From the NCBI RefSeq assembly GCF_000787815.1, contig NZ_BBPO01000016.1, forward strand, positions 1 to 64,000: DNA of 64,000 nucleotides, written 5' to 3'. The notes under the pieces are model-generated. The model was not told where the DNA came from. It saw only the letters and a list, made by a program, of their open reading frames with translations, and ran no database searches. The position numbers were made by a program, and so were the translations under genes. This DNA comes from Streptacidiphilus neutrinimicus. Its GTDB lineage: Bacteria > Actinomycetota > Actinomycetes > Streptomycetales > Streptomycetaceae. Below, one piece after another: positions 33,426 to 41,208 of the stretch (position 1 is the first letter of the stretch; each line of letters opens with the position of its first letter).

Positions 33426-33848
33426 TCAGAAAGTGGCCCAGACCGTCTTGCCGTGGGGTCCTGGCGTCGTCCCCCAGACGGTGGCGAGGAGTTCGACGAC
33501 GTGCAGTCCGTGACCGCCCGGTTGAGACGGCTCGACCGGGCGAACCCGAGGCAGCCGCGATTCGGCATCGGCGACCGACACCGTCAACCGCAGGCCGTTG
33601 ATCACGACAGCGATCTCGGCAGCGCCCCCACCGTGGGAGCTGGCGTTGGCGACGAGCTCGGACACCACCAGCAGCACGTCCTCGACGGCCTCGTCACCCG
33701 CCGCGTCGTCCGCCCGCCAGTGCCAGTCGGCGAGGACCTCGCGGATGAAGTCCCGTGCCCGCCCGACCGGCCGCCGGACCTCGCGGAGCGACAGGCGGCG
33801 AACCTGCTGCGCGGGCACGACGGGCCGGTCCGTCTCCGGCGCGCTCAT
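33426..33848 (-). CDS. ATP-binding protein, RsbW-like anti-sigma kinase
   Basis: A 140-residue HATPase_c protein: V-S-E-L-V-A-N-A-S-S-H-G is the N box and G-G-H-G-L-H-V-V-E-L-L the G2 region. GGAGG precedes the ATG. Proteins of this size bind and inhibit SigB/F-type sigma factors and phosphorylate STAS antagonists. The nearest sigma factor is at 34535. Confidence 0.82.
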   Translation of the reverse strand: MSAPETDRPVVPAQQVRRLSLREVRRPVGRARDFIREVLADWHWRADDAAGDEAVEDVLLVVSELVANASSHGGGAAEIAVVINGLRLTVSVADAESRLPRVRPVEPSQPGGHGLHVVELLATVWGTTPGPHGKTVWATF

Positions 33849-34094
33849 AGCGGCCTCCCTCCGGTGCAGGAGGAAGACCGCGTGTCGCCGGTGGCCGAGG
33901 TCGGCAGTGCGGCGGCAGGCGCGGTCGGCTTTCGGACACCTGTCGTCGAGGGCCGGGTGGTGTCGGCTGTCCGCTCGTTCATGGGCAGCGTCTCCCCTTG
34001 CGGTCGGGCGGTCATTCGTCAGCAACGGGAGCATAGCCCCATGCCTCCAGGGGTAGCCGGGCTTCGGACAGCCGGGGGTTGGACGGTGGACGTG

Positions 34095-34520
34095 TCAGCG
34101 GGTGGGGCTGCACAGCCTGCGGGCGAGGAGGTCCCAGTCGACCAGCCACGCCTCCGCTCCGGCTGGAACGCACTGCCAGGTGCGCTCCAGGAACTGGCGC
34201 AACTGTTCGGTGCGGAACACCAGGGTCACGTGGTCGTGGCGTCCGCGCAGCGTCAACGCGCTGCGGCGGCGACCGCGCGGAGACCACACGACGTCTCCCT
34301 CTCCCGCCGGGCGGGACAGGCCCGCGGCCAGCAGCTCCCGCGACAACGACCACATCGGCGGGTCGCCCTGCGCCCCCAGTTCGGGGAAGCACAGTTGCAC
34401 CGCGTAGGGGTCCGCGGCCGTGTAGCGCAGGGTGCAGCGCAGCCGCGGCCGGGCCCACCCTCCACCGGCGACCGTGACCGTCACCGGGGCGTGCAGGTCC
34501 GCTGGAACTCCGGGAGGCAT
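34095..34520 (-). CDS. SsgA family sporulation/cell-division regulator
   Basis: A 141-residue SsgA-like protein. The family motif Y-T-A-A-D-P-Y-A-V, W-S-L-S-R-E-L-L-A-A-G-L, G-E-G-D-V and the C-terminal F-L-E-R-T are all present. SsgA-like proteins steer septation and peptidoglycan processes in sporulating actinomycetes, which places the organism near Streptomycetaceae. It starts 14 bases after the sigma-factor gene, so the two are probably cotranscribed. A second, diverged copy is at 48481. Confidence 0.85.
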   Translation of the reverse strand: MPPGVPADLHAPVTVTVAGGGWARPRLRCTLRYTAADPYAVQLCFPELGAQGDPPMWSLSRELLAAGLSRPAGEGDVVWSPRGRRRSALTLRGRHDHVTLVFRTEQLRQFLERTWQCVPAGAEAWLVDWDLLARRLCSPTR

Positions 34521-34534
34521 CACCGCTGTGGCTT

Positions 34535-35398
34535 TCAGGCGGTGGTGAGGGCGTGGCGGAGGGTGGCCAGGATGCCGGTGAGGAGTCGGGAGACCTGCAT
34601 CTGGGAGACGCCGATCTGCTTGCCGATCTGGGCCTGGGTCAGTTCCTCGACGAACCTCAGGCGCAGGATGGTGCGCTCGCGCTCGGACAGGCTGTTGACG
34701 GCCTCCTTGAGGGACAGGACGTTCTCGATCGTCTCCAGTGCGGGTTCGACCTCGCCGAGGCGCTCGTGCAGGGAGTGGTCGTCCTCGTCGGTGCCTGGGG
34801 TCTCCAGGGTGCCGGCGGTGTAGGCGTTCGCGGCGATCTGGGCTTGGACGACGTCGGCGGGGGTGACGCCCATGCGGTCGGCGAGCTCCGCGGTGGTGGG
34901 CTCGCGTCCGAGTTCGCTGTGCAGTGCCTCGCCGGCGCGGGCCAGTTCGATGCGCAGTTCCTGCAGTCGGCGCGGCACGTGCACGGCCCAGCTGGTGTCG
35001 CGGAAGTGGCGCTTGATCTCGCCGGTGATCGTCGGCAGCGCGTAGGTGACGAACTCCAGTCCCCGTTCGGGTTCGAAGCGGTTGATCGCCTTGATCAGGC
35101 CGATCACGCCGACCTGCACGATGTCGTCCAGCGACTCGCTGCGGTGCGCGAACCGCGCGGCCGCGTGCCGGACCAGGGCCATGTTCAGCTCGACCAGCGT
35201 GTTGCGTACGTAGGAGTACTCGCTGGTGCCCTCCTCCAGGCTTCGCAGCCGGACGAACAACAGGTCCGTCATCTCCCGGACCTCGCCCACCGTCGGGCTC
35301 GACGGCTCCTTCGGCGTCGGCCGCTGCGAGGTCGTGATCCGATCCTCGAGGGTCTCGCGGGCGTCGGGTCGGGTCCGCCGGGTGGCTTCGACAGGCAC
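34535..35398 (-). CDS. SigB/SigF/SigG-type RNA polymerase sigma factor
   Basis: A 287-residue group 3 sigma factor. Region 2 has L-V-E-L-N-M-A-L-V-R-H-A-A-A-R-F and D-D-I-V-Q-V-G-V-I-G-L-I-K-A-I-N-R-F-E-P; region 3 R-R-L-Q-E-L-R; region 4 E-R-E-R-T-I-L-R-L-R-F then Q-A-Q-I-G-K-Q-I-G-V-S-Q-M-Q-V-S-R. GTG at 35398 follows GGAGGGGAAG. A site that perfectly fits GNNT-N15-GGGTAT lies upstream (35446-35470), so it probably activates itself. Confidence 0.92.
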   Translation of the reverse strand: MPVEATRRTRPDARETLEDRITTSQRPTPKEPSSPTVGEVREMTDLLFVRLRSLEEGTSEYSYVRNTLVELNMALVRHAAARFAHRSESLDDIVQVGVIGLIKAINRFEPERGLEFVTYALPTITGEIKRHFRDTSWAVHVPRRLQELRIELARAGEALHSELGREPTTAELADRMGVTPADVVQAQIAANAYTAGTLETPGTDEDDHSLHERLGEVEPALETIENVLSLKEAVNSLSERERTILRLRFVEELTQAQIGKQIGVSQMQVSRLLTGILATLRHALTTA

Positions 35399-35445
35399 GG
35401 TACTTCCCCTCCAAGATCCAAAACCGCACACGACAGAAGCCGCGT

Positions 35446-35470
35446 ATACCCGGCCTCCCGCCATCCATGC
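35446..35470 (-). promoter_or_regulatory. SigB-type promoter of the sigma-factor gene
   Basis: Minus strand GCAT (35467-35470), 15-base spacer, GGGTAT (35446-35451). This matches the published SigB consensus of Streptomyces (GNNT-N14-16-GGGTAC/T) at every specified position. It lies about 48 bases before the GTG start. Confidence 0.7.
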
Positions 35471-35632
35471 ACACCCGATTCGATCAGAATCGACTGACGC
35501 TCGGCTCCCCGGTCGCTGGCCGCTGAGCAGCCAGAAGGCCGAAATCGGGTCTGGCTTCCGTGGGCGGTCCCCCGCGTACAGTGAGGGGCCGAGTCGGATT
35601 CAGGAACTGTTGCCACGCTGCGGAAGGCCCCT

Positions 35633-36001
35633 ATGGACACCCCCGTCTTCGCTGATCCTCAGCGGCTCACCATTGACGTGACCGAGCATCCGGGCGGCAC
35701 CGTCGTTCACGTCCTCGGCGAACTCGACCACGACACCACCGAGGAACTCCAGGAAGCCCTGGGCCAGGTCCTGGAGCGGCGCGGTGGCGGGCATCTCGTC
35801 ATCGACTGTGCCGCCATCGCCTTCTGCGACTCCAGCGGCCTCAACACCCTGTTGAGAACACGCCACCGGGCACACGAACAGCAACGCCCACTGACCCTGG
35901 CGGCCCCCAGCCGCGCCATGCTCCGGCTCCTGCAGATCACCGGTGCGGACGCGGCCCTCGACACCACCCCCACCGTGGCAGAGGCACTCACGACGCTTTG
36001 A
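35633..36001 (+). CDS. STAS domain anti-sigma factor antagonist
   Basis: A 122-residue STAS protein: V-H-V-L-G-E-L-D-H-D-T as first strand, L-V-I-D-C-A-A-I-A-F-C-D-S-S-G-L-N-T-L-L with the phosphorylatable Ser pair. It is divergent from the sigma-factor gene. It should be the antagonist partner of an RsbW-like kinase. Confidence 0.88.
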   Translation: MDTPVFADPQRLTIDVTEHPGGTVVHVLGELDHDTTEELQEALGQVLERRGGGHLVIDCAAIAFCDSSGLNTLLRTRHRAHEQQRPLTLAAPSRAMLRLLQITGADAALDTTPTVAEALTTL

Positions 36002-36170
36002 GACTCAGACCTGCTGTGAGCCTCCCTGGGCTGTCGCCCTGCCGGGTCTTGGCGCTTTGGCAGTGAGGTCCAAGGCACCCTCGGCGACCACGCGTGGCTG
36101 GTGCCCCGCCGGAGGCCGGCGGCGGGGTCCAGCACGGGAAACTCCGCCGGTTGATGTAAGACTGGCCGGC

Positions 36171-36974
36171 ATGGATATACGGCGGAGGAACAACGTCACG
36201 GTCACCGGTCGTGCGGACGGTCCGGTGGTGCTGCTGGCCCACGGCTTCGGCTGTGACCAGAACATGTGGCGGCTGGTGCTCCCCGCCCTGGCCGAGGCAT
36301 GCCGGGTGGTGCTCTTCGACTACGTCGGCTCGGGCCGCGCGGACCCTTCGGCCTGGGACGAAAAGCGCTACAGCTCGCTCGAGGGCTACGCACTGGACGC
36401 GGCGGAGGTCTGCGAGGAACTGGACCTGCGGGAGGTGACCTTCGTCGGGCATTCGGTCAGCGCGATGGTCGGCGTGCTCGCGGCGGCGAAGGCGCCACAG
36501 CGCCTCTCCCGCCTGGTCATGGTCGCCCCCTCGCCCCGCTACATCGACGACGTCGGGTACCGGGGCGGCTTCAGCGCCGACGACATCGACGAGCTGCTGG
36601 AGTCACTGGAGTCGAACTACCTGGGCTGGTCTGCGGCGATGGCCCCGGTCATCATGGGCAACGCGGACCGGCCGGAACTCGGTCAGGAACTGACCGCCTC
36701 GTTCTGCGCGACCGACCCGGACATGGCCCGTGTCTTCGCCCGGACGACGTTCCTGTCCGACAGCCGTGAGGACCTCAAGACGGTCACGCTCCCGACGCTG
36801 GTGCTGGAATGCGCACACGATGCGATCGCTCCCCGTGAGGTCGGCGCCTACGTCCACGCCGCGATCCCCGGCAGCCGCCTGGTGACGCTTCAGGCGACCG
36901 GGCACTGCCCCCAACTGAGCGCCCCGCAGGCCACCGCCGGCGCCATCCTCGACTTCCTCGGAACGACCCAATGA
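36171..36974 (+). CDS. rsbQ: RsbQ-like alpha/beta hydrolase
   Basis: A 267-residue alpha/beta hydrolase with catalytic Ser95 (G-H-S-V-S-A-M), Asp217 and His245 (G-H-C-P-Q), almost the same positions as S96, D219 and H247 of Bacillus subtilis RsbQ. Q-N-M-W and F-D-Y-V-G-S-G-R are also RsbQ-like. It overlaps the PAS-PP2C gene by 4 bases. In B. subtilis RsbQ is needed for the RsbP phosphatase to sense energy stress; the same pairing is kept here. Confidence 0.88.
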   Translation: MDIRRRNNVTVTGRADGPVVLLAHGFGCDQNMWRLVLPALAEACRVVLFDYVGSGRADPSAWDEKRYSSLEGYALDAAEVCEELDLREVTFVGHSVSAMVGVLAAAKAPQRLSRLVMVAPSPRYIDDVGYRGGFSADDIDELLESLESNYLGWSAAMAPVIMGNADRPELGQELTASFCATDPDMARVFARTTFLSDSREDLKTVTLPTLVLECAHDAIAPREVGAYVHAAIPGSRLVTLQATGHCPQLSAPQATAGAILDFLGTTQ

Positions 36975-38257
36975 TGTGCCGTGCCGCCGAGGAGTCGGAG
37001 AACGAACCGGAGACGGACGCCACCGACGCCGTGTTCACCTCGCTGCTGGAAGACAGCGCCGAGGAACTCTACGAGCACGCTCCGTGCGGATACCTGTCGA
37101 CGCTGATGGACGGCACCATAGCGAAGATCAACACCACCCTGCTCGACTGGCTGGGCCTGTCGCGCCCCCAGGTGGTGGGGCGGATGCGGTTCACCGACCT
37201 GCTCACCGTCGGCGGCAAGCTCTACCACGAAACGCACTTCGCTCCGCTGCTGCAGATGAAGGGCGACGTGAGCGGCATCGCCCTGGACCTCAAAGCCGCC
37301 GAGGGCCGGCTGCCGGTGCTCGTCACCTCGAAAGTGAAGACCACTGAGGACGGGCAGCCGCTGCTGATCCGCACCACCGTGTTCGACGCGCGCGACCGAC
37401 GCGCCTACGAGACCGAGCTGCTGCGCCGACGACGCGAGGCCGAGGAAGCCCGTCGCCGGGCCGAGGCGGACCGTGAGCGCCTCCAGGAGGCCCTTGCCGT
37501 CCTGCAACAGAACCTGCTGCCCCCGCAACTGCCCACCATCGCGGGCATGGAGGGTCAGGCCCACTACCACACGGCCTCCCCGGATCTGCTCGGCGGAGAC
37601 TTCTACGACCTCTTCCCCCTGGACGCCGGCCGGTGGGCGTTCTTCCTGGGCGACGTGTGCGGCAAGGGCCCCCAGGCCGCGGCGGTCACCTCGCTCACCC
37701 GCTACACCCTGCGCGCGGCCGCCTTGCACGACCCGGATCCGACCACCGTGCTGACCACCTTGAACACCGTGCTGCACGACCGCTACTCCAGCGGCGACAC
37801 CCGCTACTGCACCGCGATCTTCGGCGTCCTGGAACCCGTTGCCGGCCACGTCGACGTGCACATGGCCTCCGGTGGCCACCCGTCCGCTCTGATCCACCGC
37901 GGCGACGGCACCGCCGACTTCCTCCCCACCCCCGGGGGCATGCTGATCGGCGTCCTGCCCCAGGTACAGTTCACCGCCGCCCACACCCGACTGCATCCCG
38001 GCGACACCCTGCTCCTGTACACCGACGGCCTGACCGAGGCCCGCACCGGGCCCCAGCGCGAGCTGTACGGCGAGGACGCCCTGCGCGCCTTCGTCGCCAG
38101 CCACCCCCCGACAGGTCCCAAGGCTCTGATCAAAGCCTTGACTGCGCTCCTCACCGGTTTCGGCGACGGGCTCGACGACGACACCGCACTGCTCGCCCTG
38201 GGCGTGCCGGCGGTGCCGGAGGTCTGCGATCGCGTCCCCGGCGGCGGGACCCGATGA
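36971..38257 (+). CDS. rsbP: RsbP-like PAS-PP2C serine phosphatase
   Basis: A 428-residue protein: PAS domain (about 28-140; A-P-C-G-Y-L-S-T, V-V-G-R), a charged coiled coil (about 143-175), and a PP2C-SpoIIE domain (about 190-415) with L-L-G-G-D-F-Y-D, L-G-D-V-C-G-K-G, A-S-G-G-H-P and Y-T-D-G-L-T-E-A-R. It is coupled to rsbQ upstream and a STAS gene downstream by 4-base overlaps. It should dephosphorylate the STAS antagonist when activated through RsbQ. Confidence 0.9.
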   Translation: MMCRAAEESENEPETDATDAVFTSLLEDSAEELYEHAPCGYLSTLMDGTIAKINTTLLDWLGLSRPQVVGRMRFTDLLTVGGKLYHETHFAPLLQMKGDVSGIALDLKAAEGRLPVLVTSKVKTTEDGQPLLIRTTVFDARDRRAYETELLRRRREAEEARRRAEADRERLQEALAVLQQNLLPPQLPTIAGMEGQAHYHTASPDLLGGDFYDLFPLDAGRWAFFLGDVCGKGPQAAAVTSLTRYTLRAAALHDPDPTTVLTTLNTVLHDRYSSGDTRYCTAIFGVLEPVAGHVDVHMASGGHPSALIHRGDGTADFLPTPGGMLIGVLPQVQFTAAHTRLHPGDTLLLYTDGLTEARTGPQRELYGEDALRAFVASHPPTGPKALIKALTALLTGFGDGLDDDTALLALGVPAVPEVCDRVPGGGTR

Positions 38258-38580
38258 TTCCGCTGACGATCACCACTCGTCAGGCAGCCACAGGGCCCGT
38301 CCTGGAGGTCGCCGGCGACCTCGACCATGCCACGGCCCCCGCCCTGCGCCGGGCCGTCGAGGCCCTCGGTCTGACGGCAGGGCAGGTCCTGGTGGTGGAT
38401 CTGGCCGGTCTCGACTTCTGCGACTCGAGCGGCATCACCGCGCTGCTGGCGGCCCGGAACCTGACCAGCGAGCAAGGCACCGGAATGGTCCTGGCTTCGG
38501 TTCCCGAGAACACCGCCCGCATCCTGGGCATCGTCGGCTTGGACCGGGTCTTCACGATCCTCCCCAGCGCCCCGGCGTGA
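38254..38580 (+). CDS. STAS domain anti-sigma factor antagonist
   Basis: A 108-residue STAS protein: L-E-V-A-G-D-L-D-H-A-T and V-V-D-L-A-G-L-D-F-C-D-S-S-G-I-T-A-L-L, with the conserved phosphorylation Ser. ATGA overlap with rsbP makes it the likely direct substrate of that phosphatase. It completes a hydrolase-phosphatase-antagonist operon. Confidence 0.9.
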   Translation: MIPLTITTRQAATGPVLEVAGDLDHATAPALRRAVEALGLTAGQVLVVDLAGLDFCDSSGITALLAARNLTSEQGTGMVLASVPENTARILGIVGLDRVFTILPSAPA

Positions 38581-39055
38581 CGTCCGCGACCGGGCCCGGA
38601 TGCCCGCCGGGCTCGGTGCGGGGCTGAGGAGTGTCGACCAGCCCCACCGTGTGCCTGTCCAGCGACGCCGAGGTCACCGACACCCATCTGTGGCCGGAGT
38701 TCCTCGTCGCCTCCGGCCTGACCCTCGTTTGCCGGGCCGGCGCCACTCACTGACTGCCTGTTTCCAGTCCCAGGAGCCGCACGCCGATCCATGGATGTCC
38801 GAAATCGGAGTGTGGCGGAGGCGTTCGGCGAACGGTCACGGTGACCGTTCGCCGAACGGAACTGCTGGGGTGGGTGGGACGTGGGGGCCTCGAGGGAGGC
38901 CCTCATGCCGAGGCCGACGAACTCGGTCGGCGGCCCGACTCGGCCTTGATCGTTCTCAAGTACGTGGCCACCAACTTGTCCTGGGGGCGCACCTGATGCG
39001 AGGCTGTCGAGTCCCCGGTCCGGGGGCTTGGGACAGGTTCAGGCCGACCGGGCGG
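38581..39055. other. intergenic region, no intact gene
   Basis: No convincing gene on either strand; the open frames lack ribosome binding sites and family resemblance. The main structure is the long palindrome at 38822-38858. The region lies between the end of the rsbQP operon and the end of the ricin-type lectin gene (convergent). Confidence 0.6.
38822..38858. repeat. 37-bp perfect palindrome
   Basis: Two 18-base arms (CGTTCGGCGAACGGTCAC and its complement) are separated by one G. Each arm contains the smaller palindrome TTCGGCGAA. With no loop it is a poor terminator; it could form a cruciform or be a double operator. It lies between convergent genes. Confidence 0.9.
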
Positions 39056-39565
39056 TTACTTGATCCAGAAGCGCTGGTTGTACGCGTCGGTGCACGCATA
39101 CTGCTGGATCCGTGCGCCGTTTTGGCTGTTGAAGCCCGTCACGTCGAGGCACTTGTCGGAGAAGGTCCGGAACTCGACCTGCCCGTCGGGCAGCGGGTTG
39201 ATGGTGAAGCGCTGGTTGTACCCGCCGGTACATGTCCACTGCTGGATCGGCACCCCGTTCCCGCTGTTCCCGTTGGGTACGTCGAGGCACTTGTTCGCGA
39301 AGGTCATGATCTCGTACTGGCCATCACCGACGTCCTCGATCCGGAACTGCTGGTTGGCCGCACCGGTGCAGATCCACTGCTGGATCGCAGCCCCATTGGC
39401 GAGACTGCCGCTGGCCACGTCGAAGCACCTGTCGGCAAAGGTCACGATGTGGACCGTTCCGTTGGCGGACGCGGCCACGCCGGTGCCTGGCACCCCCGCC
39501 CCGGCGCCCAGGGCAAGCGCTAGCACGGTCAGGCAGCGCCAACCGGCCCTGAGGGAAGCACGCAT
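39056..39565 (-). CDS. secreted ricin-type beta-trefoil lectin
   Basis: A 169-residue protein with a signal peptide (about 1-33) and a single RICIN/CBM13 domain made of three repeats; each has a C-L-D/C-F-D-V motif and a Q-Q-W or Q-Q-Y motif (I-Q-Q-W-I-C, I-Q-Q-W-T-C, I-Q-Q-Y-A-C) with N-Q-R/Q-F. No catalytic domain. It probably binds plant or microbial polysaccharides outside the cell. GGAGA precedes the ATG. Confidence 0.88.
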   Translation of the reverse strand: MRASLRAGWRCLTVLALALGAGAGVPGTGVAASANGTVHIVTFADRCFDVASGSLANGAAIQQWICTGAANQQFRIEDVGDGQYEIMTFANKCLDVPNGNSGNGVPIQQWTCTGGYNQRFTINPLPDGQVEFRTFSDKCLDVTGFNSQNGARIQQYACTDAYNQRFWIK

Positions 39566-40227
39566 GTCGAATCTCCTATTCTCCGGAGCCCTTGTCCGGG
39601 TCACCTCAGCCTGAGGCTGCGGGCCGCCGGGCGGCCGGGATTACTCCAGCAGCAGCGTGTCGTGTACGTTCCAATTCGGTCGAGCTTCCGGCCCCTCCTT
39701 CCAGGCCGGGCACTCGACTCCGTGCCGATGGGTTCGTGGGCTCGCAGCTGCGGGCCCGTCGCGGAGCGTCGGCGACACGGCTTTCTGCGGGCCACCGCGT
39801 GTCGGCCTTGATTGGAGGCATCCGCTCCGCCAAGATCCGAGCGATGGTCCTGTCGGCATCCCCCCGTCCGGCAGGGCCATCACTACGTCGGGGGTCCCCC
39901 CAAACGTCGGAGCCGCAGTCGAGCCACTCGACCCTGTCGCCGGCCCTCAAATCGAGCTCCTCCAGGACGACCAGCCGGATCAGTCGCGCGGCCACGATCC
40001 GGCTGTTCGAGGCTGATGTCCGGGGCGAGCCGTCCACCGATTCCACCTGCTTGTCGGCCGTGGGACATCGGATGCCGTGCGAGCCGCACCGGACCCGCGG
40101 CGCGTTCGGCGTGCCGGCCGGGGATCCGTGGCGGTGGCAACCGGCTGCGCTGCGGCCGGACCGGCTCCGGCGGCCGAACGCGACGTCTAATTCCGCCGGA
40201 CCCGGAGGCGTTCCGGTTGAGGATGTG
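39566..40227. other. intergenic region, no intact gene
   Basis: Nothing recognisable. Open frames on both strands are low in complexity and lack start signals. The right part leads into the heptamer repeats at 40228. Confidence 0.5.
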
Positions 40228-40297
40228 CCCGAGGCCCGAGGCCCGAGGCCCGAGGCCCGAGGCCCGAGGCAGGAGTCAGGAGTCAGGAGTCAGGAGT
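40228..40297 (+). repeat. two adjacent heptanucleotide tandem repeats
   Basis: Six perfect copies of CCCGAGG (40228-40269), one base, then nearly four copies of AGGAGTC (40271-40297). They end 9 bases before the start of the SDR remnant. Such unit sizes are prone to slippage. Confidence 0.95.
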
Positions 40298-40306
40298 TCT
40301 CCGCAG

Positions 40307-40450
40307 ATGACGACGAGCGGCGGGGCGGCAGCCCTCGACGGCAGGGTGGCGCTGGTAACCGGAGGAAGCAGGGGGATCGGGGCGGCGGTGGCGCTGCGCT
40401 GGCCGGGGACGGTGCGGACGTGGCTCACTGTGCGCAGGGGCGGATCCGTC
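40307..40450 (+). pseudogene. remnant of an SDR oxidoreductase (N-terminus)
   Basis: The first 30 codons read as a perfect SDR opening: L-D-G-R-V-A-L-V-T-G-G-S-R-G-I-G-A-A-V-A-L-R, the NAD(P)-binding site. After a one-base frameshift the next segment continues L-A-G-D-G-A-D-V-A in another frame, as expected for an SDR. Nothing of the rest remains before the convergent TetR gene. It is a truncated, frameshifted remnant. Confidence 0.7.
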
Positions 40451-40486
40451 GGGTGCGCTGCGCATGGGCGGCCGTGTGGACGTGTG

Positions 40487-41116
40487 TCACAGGCCTCGGC
40501 TGACGACGGTCAGGACGGTTTCGGTGATGTCGAGGGCGCGTGAATCGGCGAGCTCGGCCAGGGGGCCTTCGACCAGGAGGACCGAGAGGCCGTGCACCGC
40601 GGACCATGCGGCGTACTCCGCGTCCGGGCGCCGCTCTGCGCTCAGGGCGCCGACGGCGACGAGGTCGTCCAGGCATGCGGCGAGTTGGGCGAAGGGATGG
40701 TCGGCGGCCAGATCGTCGGCGGACCTCCCCCGTGCGTTGGGCGCGGGGACGGCGGCGGGCCGGAATGCGGTGCGGAACCATCCTGGCTCGGCGCGGGCGA
40801 AATCCACGTAGGCCCGGCCGATGGCCCCCAGGCGGGCCCAGGCGCGCTCGACCGGGTCCTCGTGGCGTTCGGCCTGCGCGCGTTCGCGCATGAGTGCCCC
40901 GAGGCGGTCCAGGCAGCGGGCCGACACGGCCGCCAGGAGGTCCTCGTGGTCGGCGAAGTGCCGGTACGCGGCATTGTGGGACACCCCGGCCGAGCGGCTG
41001 ACCGCGCGCAAGACCACGGCGTCGGGACCGCCGGTGCGGGCCATCTCCAGGCCGGTCTCGATCAGGGCGTTGCGCAGGTCGCCGTGGTGGTATCGGTCGG
41101 CGGGGCGGGTGGGCAT
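40487..41116 (-). CDS. TetR family transcriptional regulator
   Basis: A 209-residue repressor: HTH D-A-V-V-L-R-A-V-S-R-S-A-G-V-S-H-N-A-A-Y-R-H-F (about 28-50), then a WHG-type ligand-binding domain. AAGGAGG precedes ATG 41116. It is divergent from an MFS exporter across an inverted repeat, so it likely represses the exporter until a toxic ligand binds. Confidence 0.88.
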   Translation of the reverse strand: MPTRPADRYHHGDLRNALIETGLEMARTGGPDAVVLRAVSRSAGVSHNAAYRHFADHEDLLAAVSARCLDRLGALMRERAQAERHEDPVERAWARLGAIGRAYVDFARAEPGWFRTAFRPAAVPAPNARGRSADDLAADHPFAQLAACLDDLVAVGALSAERRPDAEYAAWSAVHGLSVLLVEGPLAELADSRALDITETVLTVVSRGL

Positions 41117-41128
41117 GCGGCCTCCTTC

Positions 41129-41182
41129 TGTTGACAGTGTCCACTTTGAGGCGGATAGTCGCACATGTACCCACTGTCAACA
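41129..41182. promoter_or_regulatory. divergent promoters and operator of the TetR/MFS pair
   Basis: A perfect 11-bp inverted repeat TGTTGACAGTG (41129-41139) / CACTGTCAACA (41172-41182) carries a TTGACA -35 box on each strand. On plus, TTGACA is 17 bases from GATAGT (41154-41159); on minus, TTGACA is 17 bases from TATCCG. TetR bound to these arms would block both promoters. Confidence 0.75.
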
Positions 41183-41208
41183 TTTCGCCTGAGCGACAGG
41201 GGGCAGCG

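Noticed and set aside
40228-40297. CRISPR array
   Set aside because: Units are contiguous heptamers with no spacers and no cas genes nearby.
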